Positions 23,688 through 38,600 of a stretch of DNA of 64,000 nucleotides are shown one piece after another (position 1 is the first letter of the stretch; each line of letters begins with the position of its first letter). The notes below the pieces were generated by a model. It had not been told where the DNA came from, made no database searches, and saw nothing but the letters and a program-made list of their open reading frames with translations. Both the position numbers and the translations under genes were made by a program. Source of the DNA: Climacteris rufus (taxonomy: Eukaryota > Chordata > Aves > Passeriformes > Climacteridae); the NCBI GenBank assembly GCA_013398175.1, contig VZRZ01008693.1, positions 1,043,288 to 1,107,287 on the forward strand. Direction: 5' to 3'.

Positions 23688-26600
23688 ATGGAGGAAACAG
23701 ATAGGGAAGCAGTTGCAACAGCTGTTCAGAGAGTGGCGGGAATGCTTCAGCGGCCTGACCAGCTGGATAAAGTGGAACAGTATCGCCGAAGGGAAGCTCG
23801 GAAGAAGGCTTCAGTGGAAGCTCGACTCAAGGTACAAAGTTGGATAAATCTTAGTGGCTGTGGTGTAGCATGAATGTACTTTTTTATTCTTCCTTTTTTT
23901 CTTCTTTTTTTTATTGGATTCTACATTTTCAGCCAGATAGTTTTAATCCAGAGACTTCATTTTTTGCTGTGTGTCCAGACAAGAAGATCTGTGTCCTGAA
24001 AGTAAAGCAAATTAATGCTGTGCATCTTACTGACTTTTTATTCGAGCATTTCAAGTGTTCTTGGGTCCTGTACCTTCTACAGTTTATCCATGGACAGCTA
24101 CCCCTGTGGTCTGTAGCCTGTCAGCCACCAAACCTTTGTCTTAATGACTGAATGCTGAACTTGTAACAAAAAAATTGGTGATTGCATCTGAAAAAGGATC
24201 AGTCAGTTACCCCTTTGACTTTTACAGGGTTTTAGGAAAGATAGCTGAAATAGATCACATTCTTGACTCTTTTGGAAGTGACCCCATAATTTTGCCCCTC
24301 CTTCACATGTGTGCAAGTGAGTGGATGCACATTCACACACACAGACTTAGCCTGAAATATGGGTATGGTCATCCTGTGTTTATTGTCTATATGTTAGGGA
24401 ATTCTGTTTTCTTCCTTCACTGGTGCTTGTTAGCCAACAGTCATTTTAGACCACTATATTACGTATGTGGAGTAGAGTCTTAGAAAAGTGTTTTGAGAAA
24501 CATTTTCTTAGGTCAAAATGGCTGTTATGCACTGTATTTAATCTTATATTTCAGTATAAATGAGTTTATCTTGCAAATCTTTAATGACTCCTCCTTTGTG
24601 GGAGTCTGCATGAAGCAGGAGAAAACCAGTTTTCTGTCACAGTGAAAGGATCTGTTAGCAAATTGCATGTTGACTTTTGTAGCATAGAAACAGAAATTTT
24701 TCTGACGACTTGGCCTGGGCATTTCAGATTTAAGTCAGGAAGCATCGAGTGTAGAGTCCATTAATAATGGATCAGCTGTTTAGTTACTTTGATCTATTTA
24801 TAATATATGAGCACAGTCATCTGCCTGGAGTACTTTATCATTTGCCTGGCTGCTTCTATAGACAGTCTTCTATAGACTAAACTTTGTAAGTCTTGTAAAT
24901 GCCTAAATCGACTTTATAGCTACTTTCCTTGTTGTTTACCTTCAATTACTTCAGTCATCTGTAGGTGATCAGAAATAGCTGCTCCAAAAAGAAGTTAAAT
25001 ACCCTTAATCCACTCAGGATGCATTCCTGAAACAATAATGCTTAGTGATGCAATGGCCAGCAATGCTGTTTTTTCCCATGAGAATGACTGTAATGGATGA
25101 GAGCACAGAGAGGATGTCAGAAATATCCTTGCTCTGGATTTAAACTGGATGTATGTATGGTGTGGAAGATGGAGAGGCACAGACATCAGGATCATCAGCC
25201 AGAGGAGTTGCTGACTTCTCAGGCTGGTTACTGCTTCATCTGTGTGAATGAAAACATGGGAAATCTTTCAATGTGACCATGTTAGTGCTTCTTTCTGACT
25301 CTTCAGGTGAATCTAGATATCCTCTCTATATCCTCTCCCAAATATTTAGTTATGTCCATTTCTTATATTCTTCACTGCATTTCTTCCTGTGTAACCGAAA
25401 TTCTTACAGGAAAAAATGCCTTGAAATGTGTCAAACTCACGTCATCAGTATGAGACTGATGGCACTCAGTAAAGCAATATTTTGGGGGTTCAGTCACAGA
25501 ACTCTGGAAAGATGTGTGGATGGATGAGCACCAGGTAGCACTGTAGGCTGGTGCTTTTGGGTGCTGCAGTCCAAAATGTAGGAAAATAGCTGCTTGGACT
25601 CTCTTCCAGAGCCTCCAAAATTATAATAATTGACATCCATCTTTGTTTGTGCACTTATTGAGTCAATGGAAGAACTTGTCTCTGAAGAAACACTGTATGT
25701 GTGTATTTATCTATATATGTGTGTATTTATCTATATATTTATTATATCTATTTATATATATTTATTATATATGTGTATTTATCTATCTATGTATTTATAT
25801 ATATCTCCTAGGAAAGTTTCTAGGTCGTGGGTGTTACAGAATATAAACATGCATGAATCCTTTCTCTTTTGACTCATAGCTGCTGTGCAGTCACAAATTT
25901 GAACCATAGGGAGACCAGGAATCCAGGATTCTGATTCCATAGCTTCATGTTGAGGGTTATCACTTGAAAATACATAAAAAATGAAATTTTGAGGCCTTTA
26001 TCCAGGATGGCTTAGTTTTGTTTTAATTTCTTTAATGCAGTGGTGGTCAGTCCAATCTAAGATGAGTATGCATTCTAGGGAGCAAAGTCCAAAATGCTAG
26101 GCTGGGACATGCTCTGCTCCCTGCCCCACCACACATCCCCTGGCCTCAGGTGACTGTTAACAAACAAACTGAACATGGATGGGTGTCTGGTTTTAGAATT
26201 TTCCTTGTCCATTTGTGTCAGCAACTGAGATCACTGACTGTTCCTGATTAACATAACCAAGTTTCTGTGAATGTTAAATAGGCAAAAATTTGAATATGTA
26301 ATATTTGGCAGATCTGCCTCAGAAGGAATTATCAAAGCAGAAGTATTGAACATTTAATGATCATGTGATTTTTCAAATACTTCATTGTCAACTTCAGAAG
26401 ATGGTGTTTGAGTTTCCTAATTATCTCAGTTCCTGTAGGGGGAAAAATGTGTTAATGCAGCAGTTCTATAGATAGAAACTGTATAAAAATGCCTTACTAA
26501 GGCTTAATTGTGCTGAGTCTGCCAGGAAAACACATTTTTGTCAATAAAATCAGCATGTCATCGTTTGAAAGTACATAAATAATGTTAGTTTAAAAATCAC

Positions 26601-29600
26601 TGCATTTTTCTGGGCCTTTTCCAGTACATGTAAAACACAGTGAATGTTGTTTGCAGTTACCAGGATTTCCTCTTTGGCTTCTAGTAGCCGACAAAAAGTT
26701 CCATAACTGTCCAAGTTTTTGGGCCTTAAAAATCTGGCAAAAAATGTGTTTTGAGCTTAGCAAAGCCATTAGTGCCTCATTTTACTTACTGGTTACTTCA
26801 AGTCTTTGAGGTATGCAACTGAGTTTCACTGATGGCTTGATTTTATTTTGAAGTCTGTTATTTCTAGTTGCATTTTCCACTCTCCTGATTTCACCTTCAT
26901 CACATCTTTTTAAAACTGCATATATAAAAAATGTGCTGTGCATGTGATCTGATTTCTTTTGCTCAGATATGCACTATTAATGCATTTTCTGTAAGGTGTC
27001 TGGTCTGTCAAATGATATTCAGGACTAATAGCTTTTTTTGAAGAGTCATTATTTCAAGTGTCACCTGTCACAAGAAATCTATCTCAATAACCTGTCTTTA
27101 TGCCAAAATAATCTAGTAGTTGGATTATTGGTGTGGTCATTGATGTTTCACAGTGTGAAAATTTTATTCGGTTTGGGGCTTTGTTGTTTGTTTTGACTGA
27201 ATTACTTTAGATTTTTTTTGCCTTCAGGAATGACAGTCTGGAACATGTTTGAGGTTTTTTTTTTAAGAACGCTTCAGGATTAAATTTGGGGTTTTCTGGA
27301 ACATTTTCAGTTGCAAAGCAAAATTTGTAACTGCTTTAGGAAAGTGCATTGAGAATCTGTACATACTAGACATTCTGATGAAACATCTGGACTTTCTTTT
27401 GATATCCCCCTTTGAAATTAATTTATGAAGGAAATGCAGAGAAATCTCATTCTGCCTTCCTTTGATCCTGGTTTAATATAGATTTATAAAATTTATGATC
27501 TATCTCCCTAAGCTCCTATGTTAATTTGTGGGTGAACCAATTGTATCTAGGTCCTTTAAAACTAGGCACAACTTCAGAACTTCAAAAAAATTCTATGTGG
27601 GCACACACAAAGTTGCACATTTCTAGTAAATTATAATAACTCCTTTTCATTTTCTTTCTATTGAAAATGTTAGACATTGAAATGAAAATTAATTCTTGAG
27701 AAATGTTTAAAATATGGGACTTAATGATGAATGTCTTTTTGTCTGTATTTAAGGCAGCAATACAGTCCCAGTTAGATGGAGTACGAACAGGTTTAAGCCA
27801 ACTGCACAATGCACTGAATGATGTGAAGGACATTCAGCAGTCTCTGATAGATGTCAATAAGGACTGGAGGCAGAGCATCAACACCATAGAAAACCTCAAG
27901 GATGTTAAGGATGCTGTAGTGCAACACAGCCAACTGGCAGCTGCTGTAGAAAATCTCAAGAACATATTTTCAGGTAATCTAATGTTCTTAATGTATTCCA
28001 TCACGTACTGAAAACATTTTAAAATGGTGCTCTAAGGTTGTCAAGTAATGTTGAGAACTTTTAACCTCACTGGGAATGAAGAATTAAGGAAGAATCACCT
28101 ACATATCACATTCAGGGAAGTAGCTGGCAACCACTGAAGACAGATGAAGATTAAATTGTGCTGTAGGAACTTCTAGTCTGACCTATCTCATCATCAAACA
28201 CAACTCACAAAGAAGTTTCTTGCAAGCAATTGGTATCAGGAATAACATGGTTGGTATAAAGGACTGAAATATGCAAGCAACAAATTGAGAAAGAATATTT
28301 GTAAAGTTCTGGTGTATTGTCACCTGAGCTGAACACCTACAGCAAGCCTGTTAGGTACAAATAGTCCCAAATGATTTGAGGAGGCAAAAACATTTAGCAC
28401 CACTGTAAAACTCTGAGGGTTTGCAATATGAAATAAGGTTAATGTGAGAGAATGGATATGTAAAGATGAAGAAAATGTACCTGTGTCTTTTTGTGCAGCT
28501 GTTTTGGTGCACACTACATTCCATCTTGAGTCATGGTGACTTCATTGCCAGGACTTTTCTACTTACAAATAATTTTAAGTATCTTATCCCTGTAACAGGG
28601 ACTAAACCTATCAGACTAATTTGATTTTATTTAAATAGTATTTTCTCTTCTTTTATCTCTCGATACTAATACAGAAAGTGTGCCTGTAAAGGAAAATTGC
28701 TTCTCAGTCACACCAGGTTGATTGGTTTACTCTCTGGAAGCACATAGCTAACCTCTACAGTACCAGATCAGGTGTGCAGCTTAAAGAAAGAGTAGTGTTT
28801 ACATGTGAAGTCTAGCAATTAAAAACAAAGAACAACATAATTTTGCGTGTTCCAACAGGGAGTTGTTTTGGGGGTGTTGTTTGCTTTTACGCTGATGAAT
28901 CCAACTGAGACAATAAACCTTGTCAGGCTTCCTGAGAGGTTTTTAGTATGAAGCATCTCCCCCTGGAGTTCTTAAACAGTATAATTGTTTTGCTCAGAGA
29001 TGATCAAATGTTTTATAAACAAAGTGGTTTTCATCATGATTGAAAAGACAGTTACGCTCAATCATTAAAACTTTTTGTGGGCTGCCAGTTTTATTACTAG
29101 CTGCCTTTTTTGCAATTACAATTTTTCTGCTGAGATTTCTCAGTTCTTTCCCCCACAGGATCCTAATTTTCTTCTATAGAATTCCTCAAATACAGAAAAA
29201 TGATTAAGAATGCTAAAGAATTTAGCACCATAGGTAGTGATCCCTATTCTTTCACTGGGCCTTAAGCAGTGAAAAACTCCTCAAGAAGTAGATAAAATTT
29301 GGCATTTCTTTGGCTTATGCAGCCTCAGGTTCAACAGAGTAAGTGACTTTGAGGCAGGCAAGTTAAAAGCCTTTTGTGTCATGTATGAGAAGGTTGGTAC
29401 TGCAATTTGCTACATAGGGGACTTTCCAGGATTCATTTATTTCTTTTTTAAGGTCAGGAGGGAAGACAGGAAATTATGTTTTGTTGGCACTATGACCTTT
29501 GCTTAGCCACTGATCTAAAGGGAGCATTATAGTTAATAGTATATAAAGATACATAGCGTTTACTAACAATTTTTAGTACTTCAAAGTAATTTCCTTTAAA

Positions 29601-32600
29601 TTATTTAAAAATAATTCCTACAGCTGTTTTCCAGCTTTTTCTAATTGTTTTTATTGTCTTGTGTTTATCCTTTGATTTTGGTGTTGTACTGTTTCTTCTT
29701 TGCCTTTCTTGCAGTTCCAGAGATAGTGAGGGAGACCCACGATCTGATTGAGCGAGGGGAGCTTCTGCAGGCTCACCGGAAGCTGATGGATTTGGAGTGT
29801 TCCCGAGATAACCTGATGTACGAGCAGTATCGCATGGACAGCAAGAACACCCATGACATGAACCTCATCCATACATACTTTGGGGATATGCAGAAACTGT
29901 CTGAGGAATTGGCAAAGCAGCTTTGGATGGTGGTTCAGAGGTCTCTGGTTACAGTCCGTCGAGATCCAACCTTGCTTGTTTCCGTTGTGAGGATAATCGA
30001 GAGGGAGGAGAAAATTGACAGGCGCATGTTAGACAGGAAAAAGCAGACTGGGTTCATACCTCCTGGCAGACCAAAGAAGTGGAAAGAAAAAATGTTCAAC
30101 ATTTTGGAAAGAACTGTGAGCACGCGAATTGAAGGCACTCAGGCAGACACCAGAGAATCTGACAAAATGTGGCTTGTGCGGCACCTCGAAATCATCCGTA
30201 AATACGTCCTGGATGACCTGCTCGTGGCCAAGACCCTGCTGGATCAGTGCTTTCCCCCACATTATGACATTTTCAACAGATTGCTAAACATGTACCACCA
30301 AGCTTTGGCCACCAGAATGCAGGAACTTGCTGCAGAGGATCTGGAAGCAAATGAAATTGTGAGCCTTCTGACCTGGGTTTTAAATACGTACACGAGGTAA
30401 GGCCCCCTTATTTGCTGTTAGCAATGGGTGAGAGGAAGCATGCAAAACACAGTTTTGCTTCTTGTATGGCCATTAACATACAAGAAGATTGAACAGAGGG
30501 ATAATATCAAACTAGCACATTCTTTACTATTTGTTAGACATTTTGCTTCCTGGAAGTTGCTCCTTAAAACTTGTTTGTATTTTCCAGTATGTCATTTTGA
30601 GTTGCTAAAAGTTTTAATGCAGTTAAAGCCCTGCTTGAAGCTACAGTTACCTTGTATATTTGTACCAGTTTGGTGAAGTATTGGGAAGAACAGAAGAAGC
30701 TGAGAGCTTGTGTGTGAAACAAAATGTTGTGGCCACAGCCTCGGAAGATCTGTATGATTATTAACTTTCTGTTGTTCTCTTTTACAGGGATTGTGACAGT
30801 TTGGGTTGCCTCATTACTTTTAAATTGAAAGAATGTAGTAACTTCCTTTAGGTTTTCTCTCTAAACTATGTGGGGATTTGGTTTTTTGGAAGAATTTCTG
30901 CTCACAGGTTTTTTCCTATGATAGTCTTAAGCTTATTTCTTTTCAGGTCTGTGATTTGTTGGGATAACTTAACCATTACGTGGGGTTTGTTGTCGTTTTT
31001 TTTGTTTTCATCCTCCAGGTAGAAACAGCTCCAATGGCAACTGTTTAGTTTTTGCTGGCGTGTAGTTACTAGAGCAACTGATTTGTTTGGGAAAAAGTGC
31101 TGCTTGCCTTTCTGTGGCTCATGACTGTAATCCTGTGCTGAATAGCTGGCATTGACCCAGGGTCTGTGCTCTGTGTACTTTGCTGTCTTCAATTGTTCAG
31201 TATCACTGATGTCACAAGTTGTATGCTTGATGGCTTATAATACCATAAAACACATAGGTAGGAGATAATCCTGTTCTGTAGAATTCTTACAACCAGCATT
31301 AAGATTCATTTTGTGTTCAGCACTCTGTGCTTTACTCTGTTCTGCAAAGTTCTGTTTTTTCTTCCCTGCAAGGAACAATCAGGAGCAGCCACTAGTGCAT
31401 ACTTAGATATGCATACAGAGTATCAGAGAGATGCAGCCACTAATAAGGAGCTGAGTTAATTGGCCTTTTCTTCTTTTAAAGGCCAGAGAAATAACTCTAC
31501 AGTGAATGAAAATCAGAGATCTCAGAGTCCTTCTCATGTATGACCTTGGCAGAAATCCTGCTCCCAGGCTCTTCATTTATGCCCTGGGGCTTATGTTCCA
31601 GTAAGGCAATTAAAATTAAAATTCCCCTTCTACCTTTCCCCCAGAAAGCAGAGCAGATTGTTACTGAGTTAGACAATTCAGAGCTAAGGCTCTCTCAGTC
31701 TGTGTTCCATCATTGGAAGGGCACAGGGAGAGAGCAAAGCCAGTGTTGCATCTTATTTACCAAGCAAACAAATCCAAAAGGTCACTCCTGCTAAAGTGAG
31801 TCATGTGGCTCGTAGCACCTGATGGCTGAGTCTTGGGAAGAAAGGGAAGCAGTGAGAGGAATAGACACAGAACAGGATACCTGAGAATGCACTTCTCTCT
31901 GTGTATCTGCCTAACAAGTGGGATGGAAATTAAAGGAAGTATCTTGAAGGAAAAAGTTAAGGCTTTCACTTTCTCTCTTCTTTAAAATAAAAAAAGCCCA
32001 AGAGGGCAGTACAGGAACTGTATTCTTGTATATTACAGTAAATGGTTATAAATAGGATGGTAATTACTGGAACAGGTTGCCCAGAGAAGTTGTGGATGCC
32101 CCATCCCTGGAAGTGTTCAAGGCCAGGTTGGATGGAGTTCTGAGCAACTTGGTCTAGGTGGAGGCATCCCTGCCCATGGCAGGCAGGTTGGAACTAGATG
32201 GTCTGTAAAGTCCAACCCAAACCATTCTGTGATTCTGTGGTAATTAGCTGTTGTGCATGTTTGCACTGCACAGTGGAAGAAATCAGCTCAGGTTTCTGAG
32301 TGAGTAAAGTTCTCAACAGAACTCAGCTTGCAGAGCTTATCAAATCTCAGTTGCTGGACATCTCTTAACAATACAATAAGCAATTCTCTATAGGAATATG
32401 TTTATAGTAAACTAGGAAGGAGGATGGACTGTATGGCATAATGAGAGCTGTGTTTCTGTGGTATTTCACCCTTTTTTCCCCTGTATGAAATACAGGTTCT
32501 AAACTGCTGTTACATTCCTTGTTCATTTCTGTGAAATATTGTGTAGTAGAGGATAGTTTTGTCCTTTCTAATTTTTCTCTACCTTTACAAAATGTAAATG

Positions 32601-35600
32601 AATATTAGAGGGAAAATGCAAATTTGTATTTGCATATTAGGGCTGCACCTCAAAGCAACTGAGAGAATCCTGACCAACTCAGAGAAGCACTGAGGGCTTT
32701 TTCCATGTAATGATTTGATAAAGTCATGCATAATTTCATTTGTTATACAGTGTTTGCAACATAGGAGTTATAAATGGATTGTGGGGGTTTCTTTATCAGA
32801 GCATGTCTTGGAAGCTGTTTTTAGAAGTGTGCTCAACTCACAGTGGAGAAATCAAGTGATGCTACGTGTGGAACAATAACCTTTAATATTTGAGTGGGAT
32901 GCAGTTCTAGTGGGCCAGGTGGATTTCTCTTTCCTATTGAAGTCAGTGAGAGTTTTGGAAACATACTGTTATTACCAAATCTGTAGTGGGTTGGGACCAG
33001 GACTCTAATCTCTGTTTGAGGAAAAATAAAAGTCTTGTAAAATGCTGATGCTCATACTCGTAGCATCATTTGGTGAGATACTGATCAAGTGTTGCCAAAA
33101 CTGCTCAGATGTCACCAGCATTGCTGCAGGCAGTGTCAGCAGTCGTCACCTTTAGGAACAGAAGGAATGCTACTTTGTATATAGTTGGGTGCTGTTTCTG
33201 GAGCCAGTACCTCTTCTCACAAGATGTAGGATTGGTGGCAGAGTAGAAGCTTTTTAAAATGCAGCTTTCCAAATAATGCAATTCTGTTTGAAATTTCAAC
33301 TTGATTATAGTCTTTTTGTTGAAGGTAAATAACTTGCTAACAGAAGCCTCCTGACCTTGAAAGAGGGTTGTCTGTCACTTCTTTTCTCCCAGGCACTGGG
33401 TTTTGGCAATCAGGAAAGAGAAATTGTGTGTAGGAAGAATTTTTGTCTTGTGGGCCAGAGGTAGAAGCTTGTGGTCTTTGTTTTGGGGTTTCAGTTGATG
33501 TGCTTTGAGAAAATGTTAATGTCTCTGTGGCCTTGTGAACAGGGATTATGATGTATAATGAGGCTAGAAATATTTGCTAACATGACACAGTGCCATAAAC
33601 AGCTGCTCACATTTCCCCTAAATCAACCCAGAGCAGGTCTTGCTCTTATGTGTATTCTTTCTGTAAACAGTGACAGAATGGAATTTGGTTTTCTGAATAG
33701 GTTGAGCCACTTAAAATAACCTCAGTCTCTTTTCTTACAGGCTCAGGAAGATGCTCTAAGTGTAGAGTGTTCAGTCACAGTAGCTTTTATGGATTCAAAG
33801 ACAAGAATTCTGGTATTTTGAGTTGGTAGCTGTAGTGGGTTTTTTCTGTGCTTTGAGATTTATTTTTTTCAGGATGTGGAAGCACCACTGTGCTGACTCA
33901 CTGCATGTACCCAGAGAACAACTCCAATTTGCAGAACCATACAAACTGGACACTTGTTTAGGAATTTATTTTAAGTTGCAATTTGTTTTTATAGTAGCCA
34001 CTGCAAATATACAACTTGTGGTTTCCTTCTGAAAAGCACACTATAAATGGAATGTGAAACAATTTGTTATTATGATTTAATATATTTCCATCAACTGTTA
34101 ATAAAGCACTCTCTGAAGAGTGTGGGTTTGAGTTATTGATTTTTTGAGCATGAAATATTTTAAAGAGTCTTGCTGTGTTGTTCTTTGGCGTAGCTTTGGG
34201 ATTTTTTTGATTACACAAGCCACTTTTATAATCTTATATAGATGCAAAATATCACTGTAAAGTATTGATTTTATATAATCCTTGTGAAAATACTTTGAGG
34301 GTTGCTCTAGTTTCTTTCAAATCCTATAAGACCAAGAACCTTCCTTTGCAAGCAAGTGCTCTTATACAGTACCAATGAAGGGCACTTTTGATTTGTCATG
34401 AAACATGCCTCCTCCTCTTACATAAGCCATGTTCTCTACCAAGACAGAAGGCATAGGTAGATTTTCTTGTAATATATTCTAATTTTTATGTGGATGTGAT
34501 ATAAGTAGCAAAACAGAAGCTCTTATGAGGAACTAAGGACAGTAATTCGTACTTGTCATTGATCTCTCCTATTCTAAAACTCAAAATGTGTAAATTGTCT
34601 GTCATCACCTCTGAAATTTAAAAGACATTTATAAATGCCCCCTAAAAGAGCCCACAGGCTGAACCAGTTGGCTTTTATTCAGTCTCAAGTAATTGTTAAT
34701 TCTTATACATTGAAGTGTAAGAAATGTAATGGAAAGGTTGAATATTTAAAGGTCTGTAACACTTTTTATTATGTGCTAGGCTGTAACTTTTACATTCTTT
34801 TCTTTCTTTCATATAGTTCTGTTTACATTCCTTGTAAATGCATTTATTGTTGCAGTTGCTGTTAAGAACTTTTTGAAATGTGTAGATGTTGGAAAACTGC
34901 TCTTTACAGTGAACATACAGAAAAAGTTGCATAGTTTTTAATTTTTTATCTCGTTTTTCTTTACTAATCTGCAGTGGGTTTTTTCTTTTTTATTTTTTTT
35001 TATTTATTTCAGTGTAGAGATGATGGGAAATTCAGAACTGTCTCCTGAAGTGGATGTAAATTCTCTGGATCCTCTGATTTCACAAAATGTGGTAGATCAG
35101 CTTCTCAGCAAGTACATGTCAACACTCACTGTGAGTAAAAAAAAGTGCAAAGGCACCTTCAGAGGAGTTTACAGCTGCATTAGTACCTCAGTGCTGCTCC
35201 TCCATCAGAGAAAACTAATGTCACAAATGGGAATCCAATACCATTGCTTCTATAAATTTTCATATCCTATGTATAGATTTCTTTATAAAGTCGTAATCAG
35301 CTGTTATGTAAACCATGACACTTCACAGAGTACTTATGCTTTACAGACCATTAGGAAAAATTTATTAGAAAGGAAGGCATTCCAGTCTTCCTGTGCCTAA
35401 ATCCACAGTGCTGCTATGTTAGGTATACTTAGAAGACCCTGAAGGCAGCTTGGTCCCTATAGTAACTGCATCAACATTTGATACAGATGTGATCCCTTCA
35501 AGGTAATCAGGATGTTCGTGTTTGCCAGTTTGATTCTTGTAACAGCCTTTTTCCTTTCATGCCTGTTAACTGCAGGAGCATAATTTCCTTTTGTGAACGC

Positions 35601-38600
35601 CATTTCGAGTGCATCTTAAATATAAAGGCACTGCTTGTTATCCTGAGAGTCCCTAGAAACTGGTCAGCTGCATGGCAAAGCAATCATTATGTGATTGTCA
35701 GATCCACTAATTGCCTCTGAGAGTGCATATCTGGGTAGCTGTAACTTTGGACTTGCCGATCTTAAATTGTTCAATGAATTCTGACTCCTCCTAACTTTAG
35801 GAGCTCTGCCAAGCAAAGGAGGGAAATTTTTATGCTTCTTTGGATGTGTCAGCTCCTAAAACATGTCCAGCAATAGCAACTACTGGAGTTTATACTCCTC
35901 ACAATAATATGAACCAATCTTGTTATGTCTCAAGGAAGTTGCCAGTAGACATTCTGCTTCCCATTAGCTTTATTAGGACTTTTTTGCAAGCTTCTTTTCC
36001 TGCACTTACCTTTAGGACAAAAAGCACATTGGTTTGTTTTCTCAGGCTACTTTTTGCTTGACTAAGGAAATACCTTTGAATTCATTTTGTCCTTGCTTAG
36101 GATGAAAAAATACACCTATATTGGTTTTCCAGAATTGTTTTTTCTCTCCTTGCTGAAAAATATGTATAGAATATTGCTTTGTTTTATTTTTAGAATATAA
36201 ATGAAACAAAGTTGCTACTGTTACACAGTGGTTTTCTTTTGGTGGTTTTGATTTTTGGCTGTATCTTTCTTTTAAGGCAGAAAATATTGAAAGTGCCTAT
36301 TTGTTTCACTTCTAATTAATTTTTTCATGTTGTTTAAAAGTGTTTCTAAACACTAGTTGTGTATGGGTAAATAAAAGTAATTGTGACTAGCAACATAAAA
36401 ACTGATGTTCCTATCAATAAAAATGTCTCATTTTCATGAGAAACAGAATGCTAATAGATTTGAACAGATTTCTAGCAGATTATTTTTTCCAATCACATCA
36501 GCTTGAAAAAAAAGTCCTTGTAAATTCTGATCTTAAGGTGAAAAAAGTCCCTTGGGCTGCTGGCTTAAAAGATTTATTCTTCTTTGCAAGTCATATCTCA
36601 TCAGAGCAGTTCCATGCTTATGGGGAAGAAAGGTAGTTTCACACAATTGAAGAGAGTACTGTATGGACTTTTATGACGTCTCTGTTCATGCCTACTGGTA
36701 ATGTTTAACTTTGCATGGAAGGGCACAGTAATAACCTGCTACATGCTGGAAAGAAGTATGAACATTTAAATTACCAGGGGTTTTAAGCAAATGTGAACAA
36801 AGCAGAAAAGAGGCAGAAATCATCAAGTCAACTGAGGCAGAAATCAAAGAATGCAGTTATATATTTAGCAAAGATGCTGGTCTTTACTCTTGTGAATAGA
36901 TCTGTAGTATATGTCATGCAGAAAACTGGCTTAATCTCATTCTAAAAACAGTTGTTCTTCAGGTCTGTTTGCTGTACAGTGTGCTGGGCAGATGGGAGGA
37001 GAGCCAGCCATTGTATCTGTCACTGTGTTCCAAGAAACACAACCCATTTAATCTACTCCTGGCTTTTTGGCCCCAGCAGTAACAAGCATCAGCTTCCTAA
37101 AATGTAGGTGTAGAAGGAAGTATGGGCTGATGTGTGCTATTTTTCCAACATTAAGTATTACCCTAATTTTTTCAGTTGTTGAGAAATTCAGTTGAAACCT
37201 AAAGCCTGAGCCTTCATAAATTCTTCCAAAGTTAGTGAACATGTTGATTCTGACAGAGTGTCTTGCCCTTTGTGTTAGGAGCCTAAGCTTCAAACTACAC
37301 CACTTGTGTACCAGTACTAACCTTTGTCAATGCAAATTTGGTCTGTTACCTGTATCCTGTAGGAATGACAAGAGTGGTCAGCATTATTTGTTGCTATGCC
37401 ACTCTTCATTGTGGAAATGACTGCTATTCTAGATTCTGTAACAGGTGTTTTTGTTGTGTTAAATATTTTCTTGGTTGCTTTATTGAATGTAGTCTAACAT
37501 CATTGGCTGGCTACGAAAAGCACTGGAAACAGATAAAAAAGACTGGATAAAAGAAACGGAGCCAGAAGCAGATCAAGATGGGTACTATCAGACAACGCTC
37601 CCAGCTATTGTTTTTCAGGTATAAGAGAACTTGATTATTCTAGGAAATCTGCAGAAGCAGTACATGGATGTGGGGAAATGGAGGGAGAAACCAAACTTTC
37701 TGGAATGCCATTGTTTCTATGTCTTTTGAAGTATGGTGGTGTTTTTTTTTTTTTTTTCCTGTAGAGTTGTTAGCTGGAGGGATTGTTTCTTTGGAGGTTT
37801 TTATTTACCTTTTTTATGTTAATGCTTAAAGACTTAGTTCCTTTTAATGTGTAGATTAGAAACATATTTTTCCCAGCCTGTGTAGTTGATGCTTGTATTT
37901 AGTGAACTGCTTTTACTTAGATCTCTTGATGTAAAGTTGTGGTATAAGCCTACCAGATGAGATATTTGTAAGTTGTTCTAACAGTTTTTGTTAATACAGT
38001 GCTGAGTTAGTTGGGCTGTTTGTTAACCTGGTGCTGAGGTACTTAGGCTTTGTTATACTTTGTTACTATTAATTATTCATTATACAAACACCTTCATACT
38101 AGAATAAAAAGTTCCATTGAAGGTCAAAACTGTTGCTGTTTTAAACACTACTTCAGTTAACATTAATGCCTGTCCAAATTAAAACCAGAAAAGATAAGGC
38201 TATTTCTAAGATCCTAAAAAAAAAAAAAAGCCACAAAAATACCCAAACCTGCACCACCCTGTTGTTCGTAGTGGGAAGTTTTGAAAGTGATCTTTATCAA
38301 CCAGAAAAATGTCAGGTTATTATGCTCACTTTCTAATTTTTCTTTAAAAATATTATGTTAGGTACCTTCAATGAAAGATAGATTATCTCTTCTTCCTGCA
38401 TTTGTTTCCCACTTCATTTTTTTTCCAGCTTATAACAGGACTTTTGTTACATTCTTTCACATTTGTAGTAGTGCCAAGGTTTACTTCATCTAATGGTTCT
38501 CAGAAGGTGTGTGATGCCAAAGAACCTGGTGGCTGATTGGCTCTGGTGTTGTGCTGAGAGGGATGCAGTGTTGAGATGCATGTAACAGTGAAACTTTCAG

